DNA of 64,000 bases from Microplitis mediator (GCF_029852145.1 NC_079971.1:23249563-23313562); one strand, 5' to 3'; positions 49,370-59,861 are shown, counted from the first letter of the stretch. The notes: generated from the sequence alone by a model not told the origin. Numbers and translations are program-made.

Positions 49370-51591
49370 CATTCATCTGGAGGAAATTGATGAATAATTT
49401 CATCAATAATAGGCTGATAACACGTCTTCCTTTCTTCAATGCCCTGTACACTCCAATCACGTATCAATTGTTTAATAGTTGCTTGGACTTTCTCTTGATC
49501 AGCTAAAATTGGCCGTGAATTTAATGTCTGCAATTATACCGACCTATATATATGTCAATATGACAAAAGTAATTTTTTTTTTCTTTAAATATATTTTTTA
49601 ATTTAATGAAAGAATTAAAAAATCTATAAAAATAAAACGAGAGATTAATTTATTACTGCCAATTGGATATGAATATAACTGTAGACATTTATATTTATTT
49701 ATGTATATATAAATATTTGTTTATAAGGGGTGTGATAATTAAACAATGAGAACAAATTCAAAGTCTTCATAAATTTCACAATTTTTCCTTTGGAATTTGA
49801 ATATTTGATTCAAACTTCAGCTAAAAAATTTTCACCCAACTTTTGCTTAATTGAAAAAAATTTATTAGAGTAATTAACAAGTAATTAAAATTTTTCTAAT
49901 AATAATTTGAAAATGAACTTTATTAATTTTTAATTCTTAGATTTGAATCGACAGAAATAAATTTTTTGTTGGATAAAAAAACTTTAAATGCTGATTTTTT
50001 TTTAAACTGGGGGTTGATTAATTAATAATTATTATTAATTAATAAAAATATTATAAAGAATAATAATAATAATTACAATTGTTCTTACACTGTCATGTTC
50101 GTCTGGAGGATTGACGTTTTCAAAAATACTTGGAGCACCTCGTGTTATTAATTTTATTATTTCTGCATTATGTTCAATGCAAACTTTAACTTGTTGCAAA
50201 TGCTCGCGGTATTTGATAAGTAATTGCTGGTGGTGTTGAGGTAGTGAGGATAAATAATTCTCAGTTTTACGCACTCGTTGCAGTGAATGTGGTCTGTAAA
50301 TTTTAAATAATTGTGAGTTCATAAAAAATAATCCTGAAATTAACTGATCTTGAAGTCAACAATTTTCGGACTTTTTTTTTTCAACGAATCAATTACAGAA
50401 AAAAAAATTAAAAAAATGCACATGTAGAAAATTAAAAAAACTGTAAGTGCAATTTTTCAAATATTTTTTTTTACTGTAATTTGTCGTTTTTTAAAAAATC
50501 TAAAAATTATTAGACGTCGACTAACTTCAGTATCATCTTGAAATTGACAATCAAAAATTTTTGGATTTTTTTTTCAACGAATCAATTACAGGAAAAAAAA
50601 ATCTAAAAAAATGCACATGTAGAAAATTAAAAAAACTGTAGGTGCAATTTTTTAAAATATTTTTTTTTTTATAATTTGTCGTTTTAAAAAATAATCAAAA
50701 AATTATTAGACCTCAGCTAAGTTTAGAATCATCATAAAAAAATTGTCTATTTAAAAAAAAAATTACAACTAAATGTTAGAGTAAATTTAATTCTCATGCT
50801 TATAAAATTTAAATCATAAAAAATTTGAACTAAAAAAAAACTTCACAAAATTAATAAAAAGTAATTAATTTTTTTTTTTAATTTCTCATTAAAAATTTAA
50901 GTAAAAATAAAATTTATTTTCAAATTCCATTAAAATTAAATTTAACAAAAAAATTCTTCTTAATTAAAAGTTGAAACAGAATTTTTTTATAAAATATTTA
51001 AATTTATTTTTAAATTAACTAAAAAAATATGATACTAAAATTAGCCGTCTAATAATTTACGATCCTGAAGTTAGCGGACAATTCAAAATTTTTGGATTTT
51101 TCTTCAACAAATCGATGTCAAAAAAAATGCACATGTAGAAAATTTAAAAAACTACAACTGCAATTTTTTTAAATATTTTTTTTTTCAGAATTTATCGTTT
51201 TTTAAAAAATCCAAAAATTACTATGATCTTGAAATTAGCTGAGGTCTAATAATTTTTTGATTTTTTAAAAAACGATCAATTTTTAAAAAAAAAAATTTTA
51301 AAAAATTGCACTTGTAGTTTTAAAAATTTTCTACATGTGCATTTTTTTAGTTTTTTTTTTTTCTTCAAATTTAATCATTCAAAAAAAAAATCAAAATTTC
51401 GAATTGTCCGCTAACTTCAGGATCGTCAAAAAAATTCAAATTATTTTAAAAAAATTATTTGTAATAAAAAAAAAATATAATTACTTGTAATGTTTAAATG
51501 CCGAAACAATTCTTTGAAAATGTTTTCGTTCTTCTTCATCTTCGTACGAATTGGACATACGTTTTTTACAATTATCATTAACAGTATCCAT
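44589..51591 (-). CDS. CARNMT1: Carnosine N-methyltransferase
   Basis: Minus-strand exons 51591-51485, 50293-50089, 49527-49370, 46807-46667, 46557-46395, 46302-46069 and 44822-44589 close to 413 residues (human about 409). The family uses S-adenosylmethionine to methylate carnosine to anserine; in insects the natural substrate is uncertain. Recognisable parts: ERKHFQRIVSAFKHYK near the start, the SAM-binding motif VLVPGAGLGRLAFEIAKRGY (about residues 163-182), QGNEFSLFMLFAS, FSMTAGDF, WNCIATCFFIDCANNV and LKPGGVWINLGPLLYHF. The exon 3 donor lies inside a (TAT)n microsatellite, and the codon across that junction is Cys. Introns are swollen by MITEs, two ~560-bp repeats and a duplicated foldback. 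Confidence 0.93.
44868..46034. repeat. Two tandem copies of the ~560-600-bp interspersed repeat in CARNMT1 intron 6
   Basis: Copy A is about 44,868-45,434, copy B about 45,434-46,034. Each starts with ATAGTATATTGTGTGACAAG or a variant and ends CTTTAAGTTTCGATGCTGGT then ATCATGAAA. Copy A is the inverse of the copy at 28,988-29,548 with few changes; copy B is more diverged. The ORF at 45,341-45,523 lies inside copy B and is not a gene. Confidence 0.75.
47750..48265. repeat. One-armed relative of the TA-foldback family plus a small hairpin
   Basis: GACTGGGCCAAAAAAATCG then ACTATTTTTTTTTTTTTT at 47,750 matches the ends of the foldbacks at 23.4 and 41.7 kb, but no closing arm is found. GGAAATTTAATTCCCTACAA and GGAAATTTAATGCTCTACAA modules follow at 47,949 and 48,125. 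A small hairpin (CGAAAGTTATTCA / TGAATAACTTTCG) lies at 48,180-48,246. Confidence 0.5.
48580..49368. repeat. Duplicated palindromic block bounded by (TAA)n microsatellites
   Basis: A segment reading TTTTTTGTTAAGGAATCAAG ... CGATTAAATTCATCGTATT (48,631-48,693) is inverted at 48,774-48,839, and the latter is repeated almost identically at 49,228-49,333. (AAT)n tracts lie on the outer sides (48,583-48,630 and 49,334-49,367), and the right-hand tract overlaps the CARNMT1 exon 3 splice donor. The shared middle carries ACATGTGGACCAACCCCCCT (48,703) and its inverse (49,198). Confidence 0.7.
50343..51424. repeat. Four copies of the GCACATGTAGAAAA MITE in CARNMT1 intron 1
   Basis: Copies at about 50,343-50,535, 50,536-50,735, 51,059-51,225 and, inverted, 51,224-51,424. 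Each contains ATGCACATGTAGAAAATT (or its inverse) and ends TTAGACGTCGACTAACTTC or similar. Confidence 0.75.
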
Positions 51592-52694
51592 AATAATAAT
51601 AATAAAATTAATAACAATAACAATAATAATAACTATTATTAATTACAATAATTTTTCAAACGTTATTTTAAAATAAATTTTATTTACTTGGCACGGCCAC
51701 AATAACAATGAACCTGAATAAAAAACAAAAATAATAAATTAGTTTAATTTCTATACTTTTTTCTGTCAATTAAAATCCCAACAATGATTTATATATTATA
51801 TATATGTTCGCTCACTTGTATTAATCTTATTCGATTACTTAATTTATTTAATACATACTACATATAACCTCCAACTACACAGTACACACATTAAGTGAAT
51901 TTAATTTAAGAGACAAGAGACAAACAAGTTTAGGGTACGCACACATTGAGCACGTGTCTATTTAAAGGCGGATTTAGATTTTTTATTCATTTAATTCATC
52001 AAATATATCAATAATATATTCATACATATATAAAAATTAATATATTTATAGGAATATATCGATATAATGACTTTTGTAAGGATTTAAATAAATTTAAAAA
52101 ATGGCGCGAAAAAAGAAAAATTTAAATAATTTTAAATTTATTGTTTATTTTCTTTGTAAATATTTTGGGAGTAATTAATTATTAATTATCGGTAATTAAA
52201 TTTGAATTTAATTAAAATTCCGGGTTATTCATTTTTTAGAAAAAATTTCGCGTAAGAAAAAAAATCAGGGGTAAAAAACTTTAAGTTCATTATAATTTTT
52301 AAACGTTCCCCCCATTTTTTTAAATATTTAATGAGTCAACTGTCAATAATTTTATTAATTAATGAAAAAATAATTGGAGCATTAATTAAAAAAAAGACCA
52401 CAGTTGCTATCAATTAGTTCATAATTTTTGGAATTTATTTTTTTTCCTCTTACTCATCTATTTATTATTGATCTAATACTGAATACGTGCACTTACTATT
52501 GTAAAATATGACCCTCAGGGATTTGAAATTTAAGCACCGAAATATATAACAATGGAATACATAAATAATATAAATTTTATATATATTTAAACTTAAAAAG
52601 GTCAGTTACTTGGTAGATATGTGATAAATTTTTGTTGACATAAAAATTAAATGATATGAGTTTTATCAGCAAATTATGATGATACTTGATGGTT

Positions 52695-52731
<37 letters not shown>

Positions 52732-53134
52732 GTATACAATTTTAAATCGCTCGTGATGTTTAATGTCTATAAGAAATTTCAGTACATAGAATTTATTTAT
52801 ATCGTCAATGGATTTTTTAAATTCGGAATTGGTCTTGAAAATGGGACATAAGAAATTTATGTAGGCAAGGAGATAAATTTTTTCATCACGAATAATTGTA
52901 TGATAACTATTGTTTGAGTGAGGGGAGGAATATTGACAGCTTTGGTATTTTAAATTTAATTCAAATTAACTGATAATTAAAATAAACTTGAGGGGAATTG
53001 TATCAAATTTCAAGTCAAAGATAATTCGTGACTTAATTGGTAGAAATATTAACATCACATTTAAATGTAAGGGTAGATAATTAATTAGTAAAGGTGATGA
53101 AACTTCAAGATTCTTTCGTTTTAAAAAATTTGGT
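51592..53134. other. Spacer between CARNMT1 and the histone cluster
   Basis: AT-rich. On the minus strand TTTTTTATTCAGGTTCATTG at about 51,700-51,720 looks like an acceptor for a 5' UTR exon of CARNMT1, but this is not provable here. An (AT)n tract lies at about 52,701-52,726. No other gene seen. Confidence 0.4.
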
Positions 53135-53150
53135 GGCCCTGAAAAGGGCC
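53135..53150 (-). terminator. Histone 3' stem-loop of H2A
   Basis: Minus-strand GGCCCTTTTCAGGGCC, a 6-bp stem with a TTTC-type loop, 32 nt after the H2A stop and followed by ACCAAATTTTTTAAAACG. This is the SLBP/U7-dependent 3' end of replication-dependent histone mRNA. Confidence 0.93.
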
Positions 53151-53182
53151 GTTTTGTTTTGTTATTTGAATTGATGATCAAT

Positions 53183-53560
53183 TTAAGAGCTGCTTTTTTC
53201 GGTTTTCTTGGGCAACAAGACAGCTTGGATGTTGGGTAAGACTCCACCTTGAGCGATGGTGACTCCTGAGAGAAGTTTGTTCAACTCTTCGTCGTTACGG
53301 ATGGCCAATTGGAGATGACGTGGGATGATACGAGTCTTCTTGTTATCACGAGCAGCGTTGCCTGCCAACTCGAGAACTTCAGCGGCCAAATATTCCATTA
53401 CAGCTGCGAGGTAGACTGGAGCACCAGCACCAACTCGTTCTGCGTAATTTCCTTTACGCAACATTCGGTGGATACGACCGACTGGGAACTGGAGTCCTGC
53501 ACGGCTTGAACGGGTCTTTGACTTTCCCTTTACTTTGCCTCCTTTACCGCGACCAGACAT
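53183..53560 (-). CDS. His2A: Histone H2A (replication-dependent)
   Basis: 125 residues, intronless. The start is the ATG of MSGRGKGGKVKGKSKTRSS, not the upstream in-frame ATG at 53593, because histone H2A begins SGRGKGG. The acidic-patch stretch RNDEELNKLL is intact and the C-terminus is LLPKKTEKSSS. It has no SQ(E/D)(Y/F) tail, so it is canonical rather than H2A.X-like. It carries the histone stem-loop and shares a divergent promoter with H2B. Confidence 0.97.
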   Translation of the reverse strand: MSGRGKGGKVKGKSKTRSSRAGLQFPVGRIHRMLRKGNYAERVGAGAPVYLAAVMEYLAAEVLELAGNAARDNKKTRIIPRHLQLAIRNDEELNKLLSGVTIAQGGVLPNIQAVLLPKKTEKSSS

Positions 53561-53938
53561 GATGATAAGTTTTGAGGTTAAAAAATGTGACACAAGTGAA
53601 CAGAGCGAACTCTAGGTTTGTTATACAAGATGGCGCCGAAAAATCGAGTGTTATCAACTTTTCATCGGGACCTGCGACCCAATCCGGAACGAGATTCTAT
53701 CCCCTCCACCAGTTCTGCATTCTCGTTGGCTCGCAGGTCCCGATTTTATTACTATTGTTATTATTTTTAAGCCGTCGGTACCAGCGCGCCAATAAGATTA
53801 CATTAATCCCCTCTACTTAATTTTACGCGATTTTATTGGCCTCGCAGTTACCGATTCAAAAGTTATGCTATCACCTCGAAAAAAAAATTTTGCCACAGTC
53901 CGACTACTCTCTAATAGTCAACTTATCGCTCCGTCATC
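53561..53938. promoter_or_regulatory. Divergent H2A-H2B promoter region
   Basis: 378 bp between the two start codons. Contains repeated CCAAT-type words (GCGCCAATAAG, and ATTGGC near 53,837, and GACCCAATCC) and, for H2A on the minus strand, TTGTATAACAAA about 60 nt upstream of the start. Confidence 0.6.
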
Positions 53939-54313
53939 ATGCCTCCGAAAGCAAGTGGTAAAGCCGTCAAGAAGTCTGGTAAAGCCCAGAAAAACATCAC
54001 CAAGAGTGACAAGAAAGGACGCAAGAAGAAGCGTAAGGAAAGTTACGCTATCTACATCTACAAAGTATTGAAACAAGTTCATCCAGACACTGGAGTCTCC
54101 AGTAAAGCCATGAGCATCATGAACAGTTTCGTCAACGACATCTTCGAGCGTATCGCTGCCGAAGCTTCAAGACTTGCGCACTACAACAAGAGGTCAACCA
54201 TCACCTCCCGGGAGATCCAAACTGCAGTTCGTCTTCTGCTTCCTGGTGAATTGGCCAAGCACGCCGTCTCTGAAGGAACCAAAGCTGTCACCAAATACAC
54301 CAGCTCCAAATAA
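53939..54313 (+). CDS. His2B: Histone H2B (replication-dependent)
   Basis: 124 residues, intronless. Basic N-terminal tail MPPKASGKAVKKSGKAQKN, then KRKESYAIYIYKVLKQVHPD, the full histone fold and the C-terminus LAKHAVSEGTKAVTKYTSSK. The histone stem-loop follows 29 nt after the stop. It pairs head-to-head with H2A. Confidence 0.97.
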   Translation: MPPKASGKAVKKSGKAQKNITKSDKKGRKKKRKESYAIYIYKVLKQVHPDTGVSSKAMSIMNSFVNDIFERIAAEASRLAHYNKRSTITSREIQTAVRLLLPGELAKHAVSEGTKAVTKYTSSK

Positions 54314-54342
54314 ATTACCTGATTCAAATCATTAAACCAAAC

Positions 54343-54358
54343 GGCCCTTTTCAGGGCC
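54343..54358 (+). terminator. Histone 3' stem-loop of H2B
   Basis: GGCCCTTTTCAGGGCC followed by ACCAAATTTTTTAAAACG and a purine-containing downstream element, as in the other histone genes of the window. Confidence 0.93.
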
Positions 54359-54648
54359 ACCAAATTTTTTAAAACGTATCTTTCTTCCAAGTTTCTATAT
54401 TATCATCAATCAAATAAATTAATCTTTTATCATATCAACAGACAATACATGATTACTCATGTCATTTTTTTCATTTTCATTAGAGAGATCAAATTAATCT
54501 TCTAAGTTTACGCTGAAAAAATTTTAATGAAAATTGTGTGGAGGAAATTTTAATTTTATTATTTACTTATTTAAATAATTTGTTTTATACCCAATTAATT
54601 TAAAATTTACATAATTTTATGCCCACTATTTCAGTAACCAATTAAAAA

Positions 54649-54895
54649 AATACTGTGTCAACTGTAGTTATCGAGTACGCAAAAATATTCAAAGTAAAAA
54701 TTTTTGATATCGAAAAATATTTCAACACTGTAAAGAATATTTACACCGCAGGCGGTGTTATTTTACTTGATCAAAACTTTCATCTGTCGCTCATTTTCTC
54801 GCTCCTTGTAATTCTTTGTAGATATTTACTTAAATTTTCACAGTGGAATTTTAACACCTACAGTGCCTCGACTTACCCTGGTCTTTTTTAACAGT
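54649..54895. repeat. ~245-bp MITE with ACTGTGTCAACTGTAGTTAT / TTTTTTAACAGTG ends
   Basis: An inverted relative lies at 63,720-63,944 (same order of CACCGC..GGCGGTGTT, ATATTTACAC, ACCCTGGT). Both carry internal GGTGTT/AACACC words. The overlapping 78-codon open frame is not a gene. Confidence 0.6.
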
Positions 54896-55232
54896 GTATG
54901 TAATGTATCAGGGTATGGCGATTACTGTAAAAATAATTAAAAAAATATTTGACAAGTTTGAGTCCATTTAATTGTGATAAGTCTATTCTCGTAGCACATG
55001 TGACAATTGTGACGTTTTTTTTAAGGCAAAACAGGCGCATGGCATTCAGCCATTAAAATATTTTATCCGCTGCATCCTATAATATGAATTTAATTTTAAA
55101 CAGCAAAAATACAAAATTTTCTATGATACCATCGAGCCATTTTCAACTCGAAATTTTTATACTTGAGTATCAAATATATGAAGAATCTGTAACAAAAAAG
55201 AAAGTCAGTATAGTTCAAAAAACTCGATCTAT

Positions 55233-55946
55233 CGGTTGACCCTGCGGGCCAGCCCTAAAACTTCCCGCTATTTTCGAGCTCGAAAATACTTTTGGATGCC
55301 GTTGTTTTCGAAAAAAAAAACGGTTTTTTACCATTTTTTCTCCAACGATATCTCTCAAACGGATTGATCGATTGAGACGGTTAGGTAGCAATCGATGCGT
55401 TTTATCAAGTTCTAAAGCTGATCAAAATTTGAAATTGATTTATCGAGTCGTTTTTGAGAAATTTCAAAAAAACTACACAAAGAATTTTTTTTTAATTCTT
55501 TCGTTAACGGTTTCTCTTGAACGAATGAACCGATTTTGATGGTTGAGGTGGCATTCGACGCGGCTTATAAAGTTTAAGAGCTGATTAGATTTTGGAATTA
55601 ATCCATCGAGCAAATTAAAAGTTATCAAAAAAAAACATTTTTGAAATATCTCTGAACGCACACTGTCGATTAAGCTCAAATTTTTACAGCTTTTAAATAT
55701 TGACAAGCCGCGTCGAATGCCACCTTGACGATCAAAATCAGTTCATTCGTTCAAAAGATATATACAGGTATTTACATACGTACGTGCATACATAGATACA
55801 TACACTCAGACATCATGTTGAAATTAGAATAACATCCGAGAACCTCAAAATGTCAAGATCTGATAGAAATTCGTTTTTCGAAAATCGGACCGAATCCAAT
55901 AACTTCCCGAATTTTTGAAAATTTACAATTTTCTTAGCGGGAAGTT
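55233..55946. repeat. Interspersed AACTTCCCGCT element, copy 2
   Basis: Same order as the copy at 24,412-25,214: GGTTGACCCTGCGGGCCAGC, TTCGAGCTCG, GAACGAATGAACCGATTTTG, a TACGTACG tract, then TAGCGGGAAGTT. About 90 bp shorter, mainly through loss in the first TTCGAGCTCG block. Confidence 0.8.
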
Positions 55947-56022
55947 TAAAATGTTGTCAGCAACCATCAATATACATTCTGAAGCACATTATAAATTATC
56001 ATTTTTAAAATGTTGACAACTT

Positions 56023-56640
56023 CCCGTGTGAAAAAAAATCGCTTCAAAAAGATTCTAAAGAAGTTCCGCATGTGGAACTTCTAAACATGAGGCAGATCAG
56101 AACTTTTTGGAACGTTAGTAATTTTTATGGTAAAAAATAGGATTTTATGAGCAAATTTAGAGTCAAAAAATGACGTTCTTGGAAATATTTTGGAATTTTA
56201 TATGGACATTCCAAAAAAGTTACATAATCACCACTTTTGACCTTTTTCGGAAGCTAAAAAAGACGTTCCAAAAACATTCAAAAATGGTCCCAAAATCATT
56301 ACTTTACAACCTATTACACAACTAAAATTGGCGTTCCAAAAACTTTCCAAAAAAGTCCAGAATCACCACTTTTGACTAAAATTGGCGTTCCAAAAACTTT
56401 CCAAAATCACTTCTTTTGAATTTTTTATAGAACAAAAAAAAAGTCCATAAAAAATTCCAAAAAAGTTCCAAGAACGTCATTTTTTGACTCTAAATTTGCT
56501 CATAAAAACTTATTTTTTACCATAAAAATTACTAACGTTCCAAAAAAGTTCCGCTCGAAGTTCTAATCTGTCTCATGTTTAGAAGTTCCACATGCGAAAC
56601 TTTTTTGGAATCTTTTTGGAACGAATTTTTTTTACACGGG
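56023..56640. repeat. Foldback element, CCCGTGTGAAAAAAAATCG ends
   Basis: Starts CCCGTGTGAAAAAAAATCG and ends TTTTTTTTACACGGG. Arms contain AAGTTCCGCATGTGGAACTT, GGAACGTTAGTAATTTTTAT and GACTCTAAATTTGCTCATAA with their inverses. The centre has tandem GGCGTTCCAAAAACTTTCC words. It lies just downstream of the MATH gene's 3' end. Confidence 0.8.
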
Positions 56641-56756
56641 TTGTAAGTCTTTATTAAACATTTAATGAAGACATAACATTTGAAGAGTATGGGAGTAAGG
56701 ATTAAATTTAAGGGTTCGTAAAACTTGAATACTTTTTCACGTTTGAAAAATTTGGT

Positions 56757-56772
56757 GGCCCTGAAAAGGGCC
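56757..56772 (-). terminator. Histone-type 3' stem-loop behind the MATH-domain gene
   Basis: Minus-strand GGCCCTTTTCAGGGCC, identical to the H2A, H2B, H3 and H4 stem-loops, then ACCAAATTTTTCAAACGTG and AAAAAGTATTCAAG. That downstream stretch is closest to H4's (CACGTGAAAAATACTCAAG). It begins 47 nt after the MATH gene's stop, inside the range used by the histones here (29-40 nt for the core histones, 123 nt for H1). No histone reading frame precedes it. Confidence 0.9.
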
Positions 56773-56819
56773 GTTTTAGTTTTTTTTTGTCAATGTATAC
56801 TTGACCAAGCTGTTGTTCT

Positions 56820-57299
56820 CTAAATGTGAACATATATTTCTGATGTTCTTGGAGCATCGTCAAATTGAACAGTCAGTTCCAACCAAATCGTTAACGTATC
56901 ATCAGGTAATTCGACTTGTACTTTAGGGCGGTCATATATCGAGAAAATATTCCGGAGATGAAGGAAATGCTTGTCCTTCAAAGAATCATGACAAAAATTA
57001 ACGTCTTTCCTTTCAAAAAGAACGCGACCCCTGGTGCGGTCCTCCACGTAGCATGATACCGTAGCGAAAATGTTCCAAAGTTCTGTGCTCAAGCAAGCGA
57101 GCTTCAGTGATAACCACTCTGCAGCCTCACCATGATGGACCTCTATTCTGAAGCACCAAAGGTCGTTGATTCCAGCTACTGGTTCAAACAGGAAATCTTC
57201 GTTGTCGGTTGTACCTTCGCTGTTTACGTACAAATGTGAACTGAAGTGTTCAATAGAAAACTTCTGAGAATGTGTATACATGTTACGTTTTGCATACAT
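56820..57299 (-). CDS. Single-exon MATH-domain protein with a histone-type mRNA 3' end
   Basis: 159 codons in one open exon. The first in-frame ATG after an upstream in-frame TAA is at 57299 (context GTCAAAATG). Residues about 45-150 look like a MATH (TRAF-C-like) domain as in speckle-type POZ proteins: LWCFRIEVHHGEAAEWLSLK, LWNIFATVSCYVEDRTRG, DKHFLHLRNIFSIYD and LTIWLELTVQFD. There is no BTB domain, and the frame ends SEIYVHI. A TATA box lies about 95 nt upstream. The stop is followed by a perfect histone stem-loop with downstream element. MATH domains bind substrate peptides; without BTB it could act as an adaptor or competitor. S-phase expression is inferred from the 3' end and location. 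Alternatively it is a decayed SPOP-like gene next to a leftover histone terminator. Confidence 0.7.
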   Translation of the reverse strand: MYAKRNMYTHSQKFSIEHFSSHLYVNSEGTTDNEDFLFEPVAGINDLWCFRIEVHHGEAAEWLSLKLACLSTELWNIFATVSCYVEDRTRGRVLFERKDVNFCHDSLKDKHFLHLRNIFSIYDRPKVQVELPDDTLTIWLELTVQFDDAPRTSEIYVHI

Positions 57300-57391
57300 T
57301 TTGACACTGGCACTTTTACTTTTCTTAATAGTTACTGATGCACTGACGGTAAACGTAAGTGAAATAATGATTTATTTTCAAAAATCGGATC

Positions 57392-57400
57392 CTTATATAC
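57392..57400 (-). promoter_or_regulatory. TATA box of the MATH-domain gene
   Basis: Minus-strand GTATATAAGG, within GGGTATATAAGGATCC, about 95 nt upstream of the MATH ATG. This leaves room for a 5' UTR of about 60 nt, a compact layout like that of the histone genes. Confidence 0.6.
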
Positions 57401-57544
57401 CCAAACTATGTGACCTCTACTACCATCTTCCAACCAGTTGGTATTTAAGTTCTGTTCTAATGGTCTTTTCACTAATTACTGCCCAGGTTACTTTACCCCC
57501 CCCCTCCCATTCCTAAGAACAGACTAATTGTCCTGACACCTTAA

Positions 57545-58920
57545 TTACAGAAGGGACAAAGTGGGCCCCTTAAAGAAAATAATTATAATATAATTATTTT
57601 TTTTTATGCATTTACTTCTTTTTAGACCCTTGATACTTTTCATTTCATTATGCTGCGTCCATTAAAATTAAAAAATGAAAAATTAGGGGCAAAGTGGGCC
57701 CTCAAAAAATTTTCGGATTTGATATGATGTATTCTTTACATGTGTAATATTTGCAAATAACTATAAAACAATTGTATTTTAATAGTATAAAAAATAATTT
57801 TAATAGTCTGCTGCGATATAACTTTAAAACGTAATTTTATTATCTTTAAGTTTCTTAATAAATTATATTTTTGTGACAGACACTTGAAATCTACGACATT
57901 TAGCGTCTATAGCCGGCAGCTAAAAATATTAGATTAGATACAGCTGGTAAAAAAGATACCTAATCGTTCTAATAGTGACGTCATCATCGGATCAAAAAAT
58001 ATTTTTTGGTTACATGTGCGATAGCAAACGACCAAAAAATATCGAAGTATCTTAACGAGCCATCTTGTGACAAAATTTATTATCATTTTAATTCGTGAAC
58101 TTCGTTACTATAAATCCGATATGTTTGCGCATTCTTACCCCTACGCATGACATTTGGGGCAAAATGAACAAGCCCAAAATTTTGAAAAAGTGATTTTTTC
58201 ATATTTTTATCGTCAAATTAAAAAAAAATTATCATAATTTCACATTTCTAGCCCTACGCATGACACCTGGGGCAAAATGGACCAGCCGAAACTTCCGCAA
58301 AAATTTTTTTTTCATATATTTCGGCCGTTTCTCTATGTGAGAGGCAAATTTGGTCACTAAAAATTTATAAAAATTAAATTTTTTCTTTTAGTTGATAAAT
58401 TTTTGAAATAAAGTAAAATTATAGAATTGATTTTTTTTTTATTAAATAACAATTAGTAATTAAGGTAATCGAGAGTGAACGATTTTTTACGCTTTAAAAA
58501 ATTTTTTTCGAGTAATATAAAACCAAAAATAGTTATCAAGAGAAAGAAATACATTCTTAATGATGAAAACAATTTAAAAAAAAAAAAAACGAAAAAAAAA
58601 AATTTTTTTTATCACTTTTTGAAGGGGGGCCGCTCTGCCCCACAAAAAAAAAAAAATTTTTCAGAATTTTGGCAAAATGTCCATAAATTTGTTCGAAACA
58701 GGACAAAAGTAAAGTGATCTGATGGTTAAAAGACACAAAAAATAATAATTGGCTTAGGGGGGCCGCTCTGCCCCACCCTCCCCTATATAAGAAATTTCGA
58801 TAAGTTTATTATCCGTCCGATTTTATTGGCGTAAAGTAAATTTTGAGGGGCCCACTTTGTCTTCATATTTTTTGAAAATTTTAAGGGGCCTACTTTGCCC
58901 CCTTCTCCCCTATGCCCACA
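57545..58920. repeat. Element with GGGGCAAAGTGGGCCCC-type ends, hosting the 650-bp repeat
   Basis: Left end AGAAGGGACAAAGTGGGCCC then CTTAAA at 57,549. Right end TTTTAAGGGGCCTACTTTGC then CCCCTTCTCCCCTAT at about 58,915, its inverse. Nested inside at about 58,135-58,790 is the second copy of the repeat seen at 1-656. The layer order is therefore outer element first, 650-bp repeat second. Confidence 0.65.
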
Positions 58921-59060
58921 TCATAAAGTAAGAAGACAATATAAAACATAACAATAAAACCAATGAGATTTTTTTGTGAAAAAATTACTCAAAAAATTAC
59001 TAATAAATAAAAACATTATAAGCTCAGTGTTAAATTTTCAATAGAAAATGGAAATGCTGT

Positions 59061-59320
59061 GTTACGTTTTGGGTAATTCCCAATATTAGTTTTTAATTAT
59101 TTAATAATTATTTGTATTGTCTACAAACAATGGAGACTGATCCTGGCCACAGCACCACTGTTACGTTTTGAATAATTCCCAATATTAATTTTTAATTAGT
59201 TTATAATTATTTGTATTGTCTACAAACAGTGGAGACTGATCCTAGTCACAGCACCACTGTTACGTTTTGAATAGTTCCCAAATTAATTTTTAATTACTGC
59301 ACGACTCATGATGCGAAGCA
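59061..59320. repeat. 99-bp tandem repeat, about 2.4 copies
   Basis: GTTACGTTTTG starts at 59061, 59160 and 59259, exactly 99 bp apart. Units share ATTCCCAATATTARTTTTTA, TTGTATTGTCTACAAACA and GGAGACTGATCC..CACAGC. Confidence 0.9.
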
Positions 59321-59861
59321 TCTGAGATGTGCTTTACGATCGAAAAATTTAATTTGCCTCACTTCGGCAACTATTTCAATTATTATACCCTTGTTAGTTT
59401 ACGGAATTGAGATATGTTGCATACTATTTTGAAGATAATTTAATGGAGATTAGTTCCATACTTTCCAAAAATTTGCTTAGTTAAAAAATGCAGTAATTGA
59501 ATTAAATTTTTGTTCTTTAAATTCTTTGAAAGATTTGTAGATCCCCTATTGCTAATGGCTAGGTAACTCAGTGTCGTTTAATTACAATTAACAAAAGAAT
59601 AAAAAGGTTGTGTAACTGTATCTATATGTATCGATGTAAAATTAACATGGATGCCGATATATCTATACCTATACGATGAGAAAATAGATTCGATTTCTTC
59701 AGGTAAATGCATCAGTATGATCAGGCTAAGTGTTCAAATAAAAGGAAAATGTGTTTGGTATTGTTAGGAAAGTGGAATAAATGCAGAATTAAAATTTATT
59801 TTAAATTGTCAAAAAAATTAATGAAGAACGAGTTAAATTTTCTTAGTTTGAAACATTTGGT

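Noticed and set aside
57280..57516. 78-codon plus-strand frame opposite the MATH gene promoter
   Set aside because: It runs antisense through the TATA box and 5' UTR of the MATH gene and has no family features beyond a hydrophobic start.
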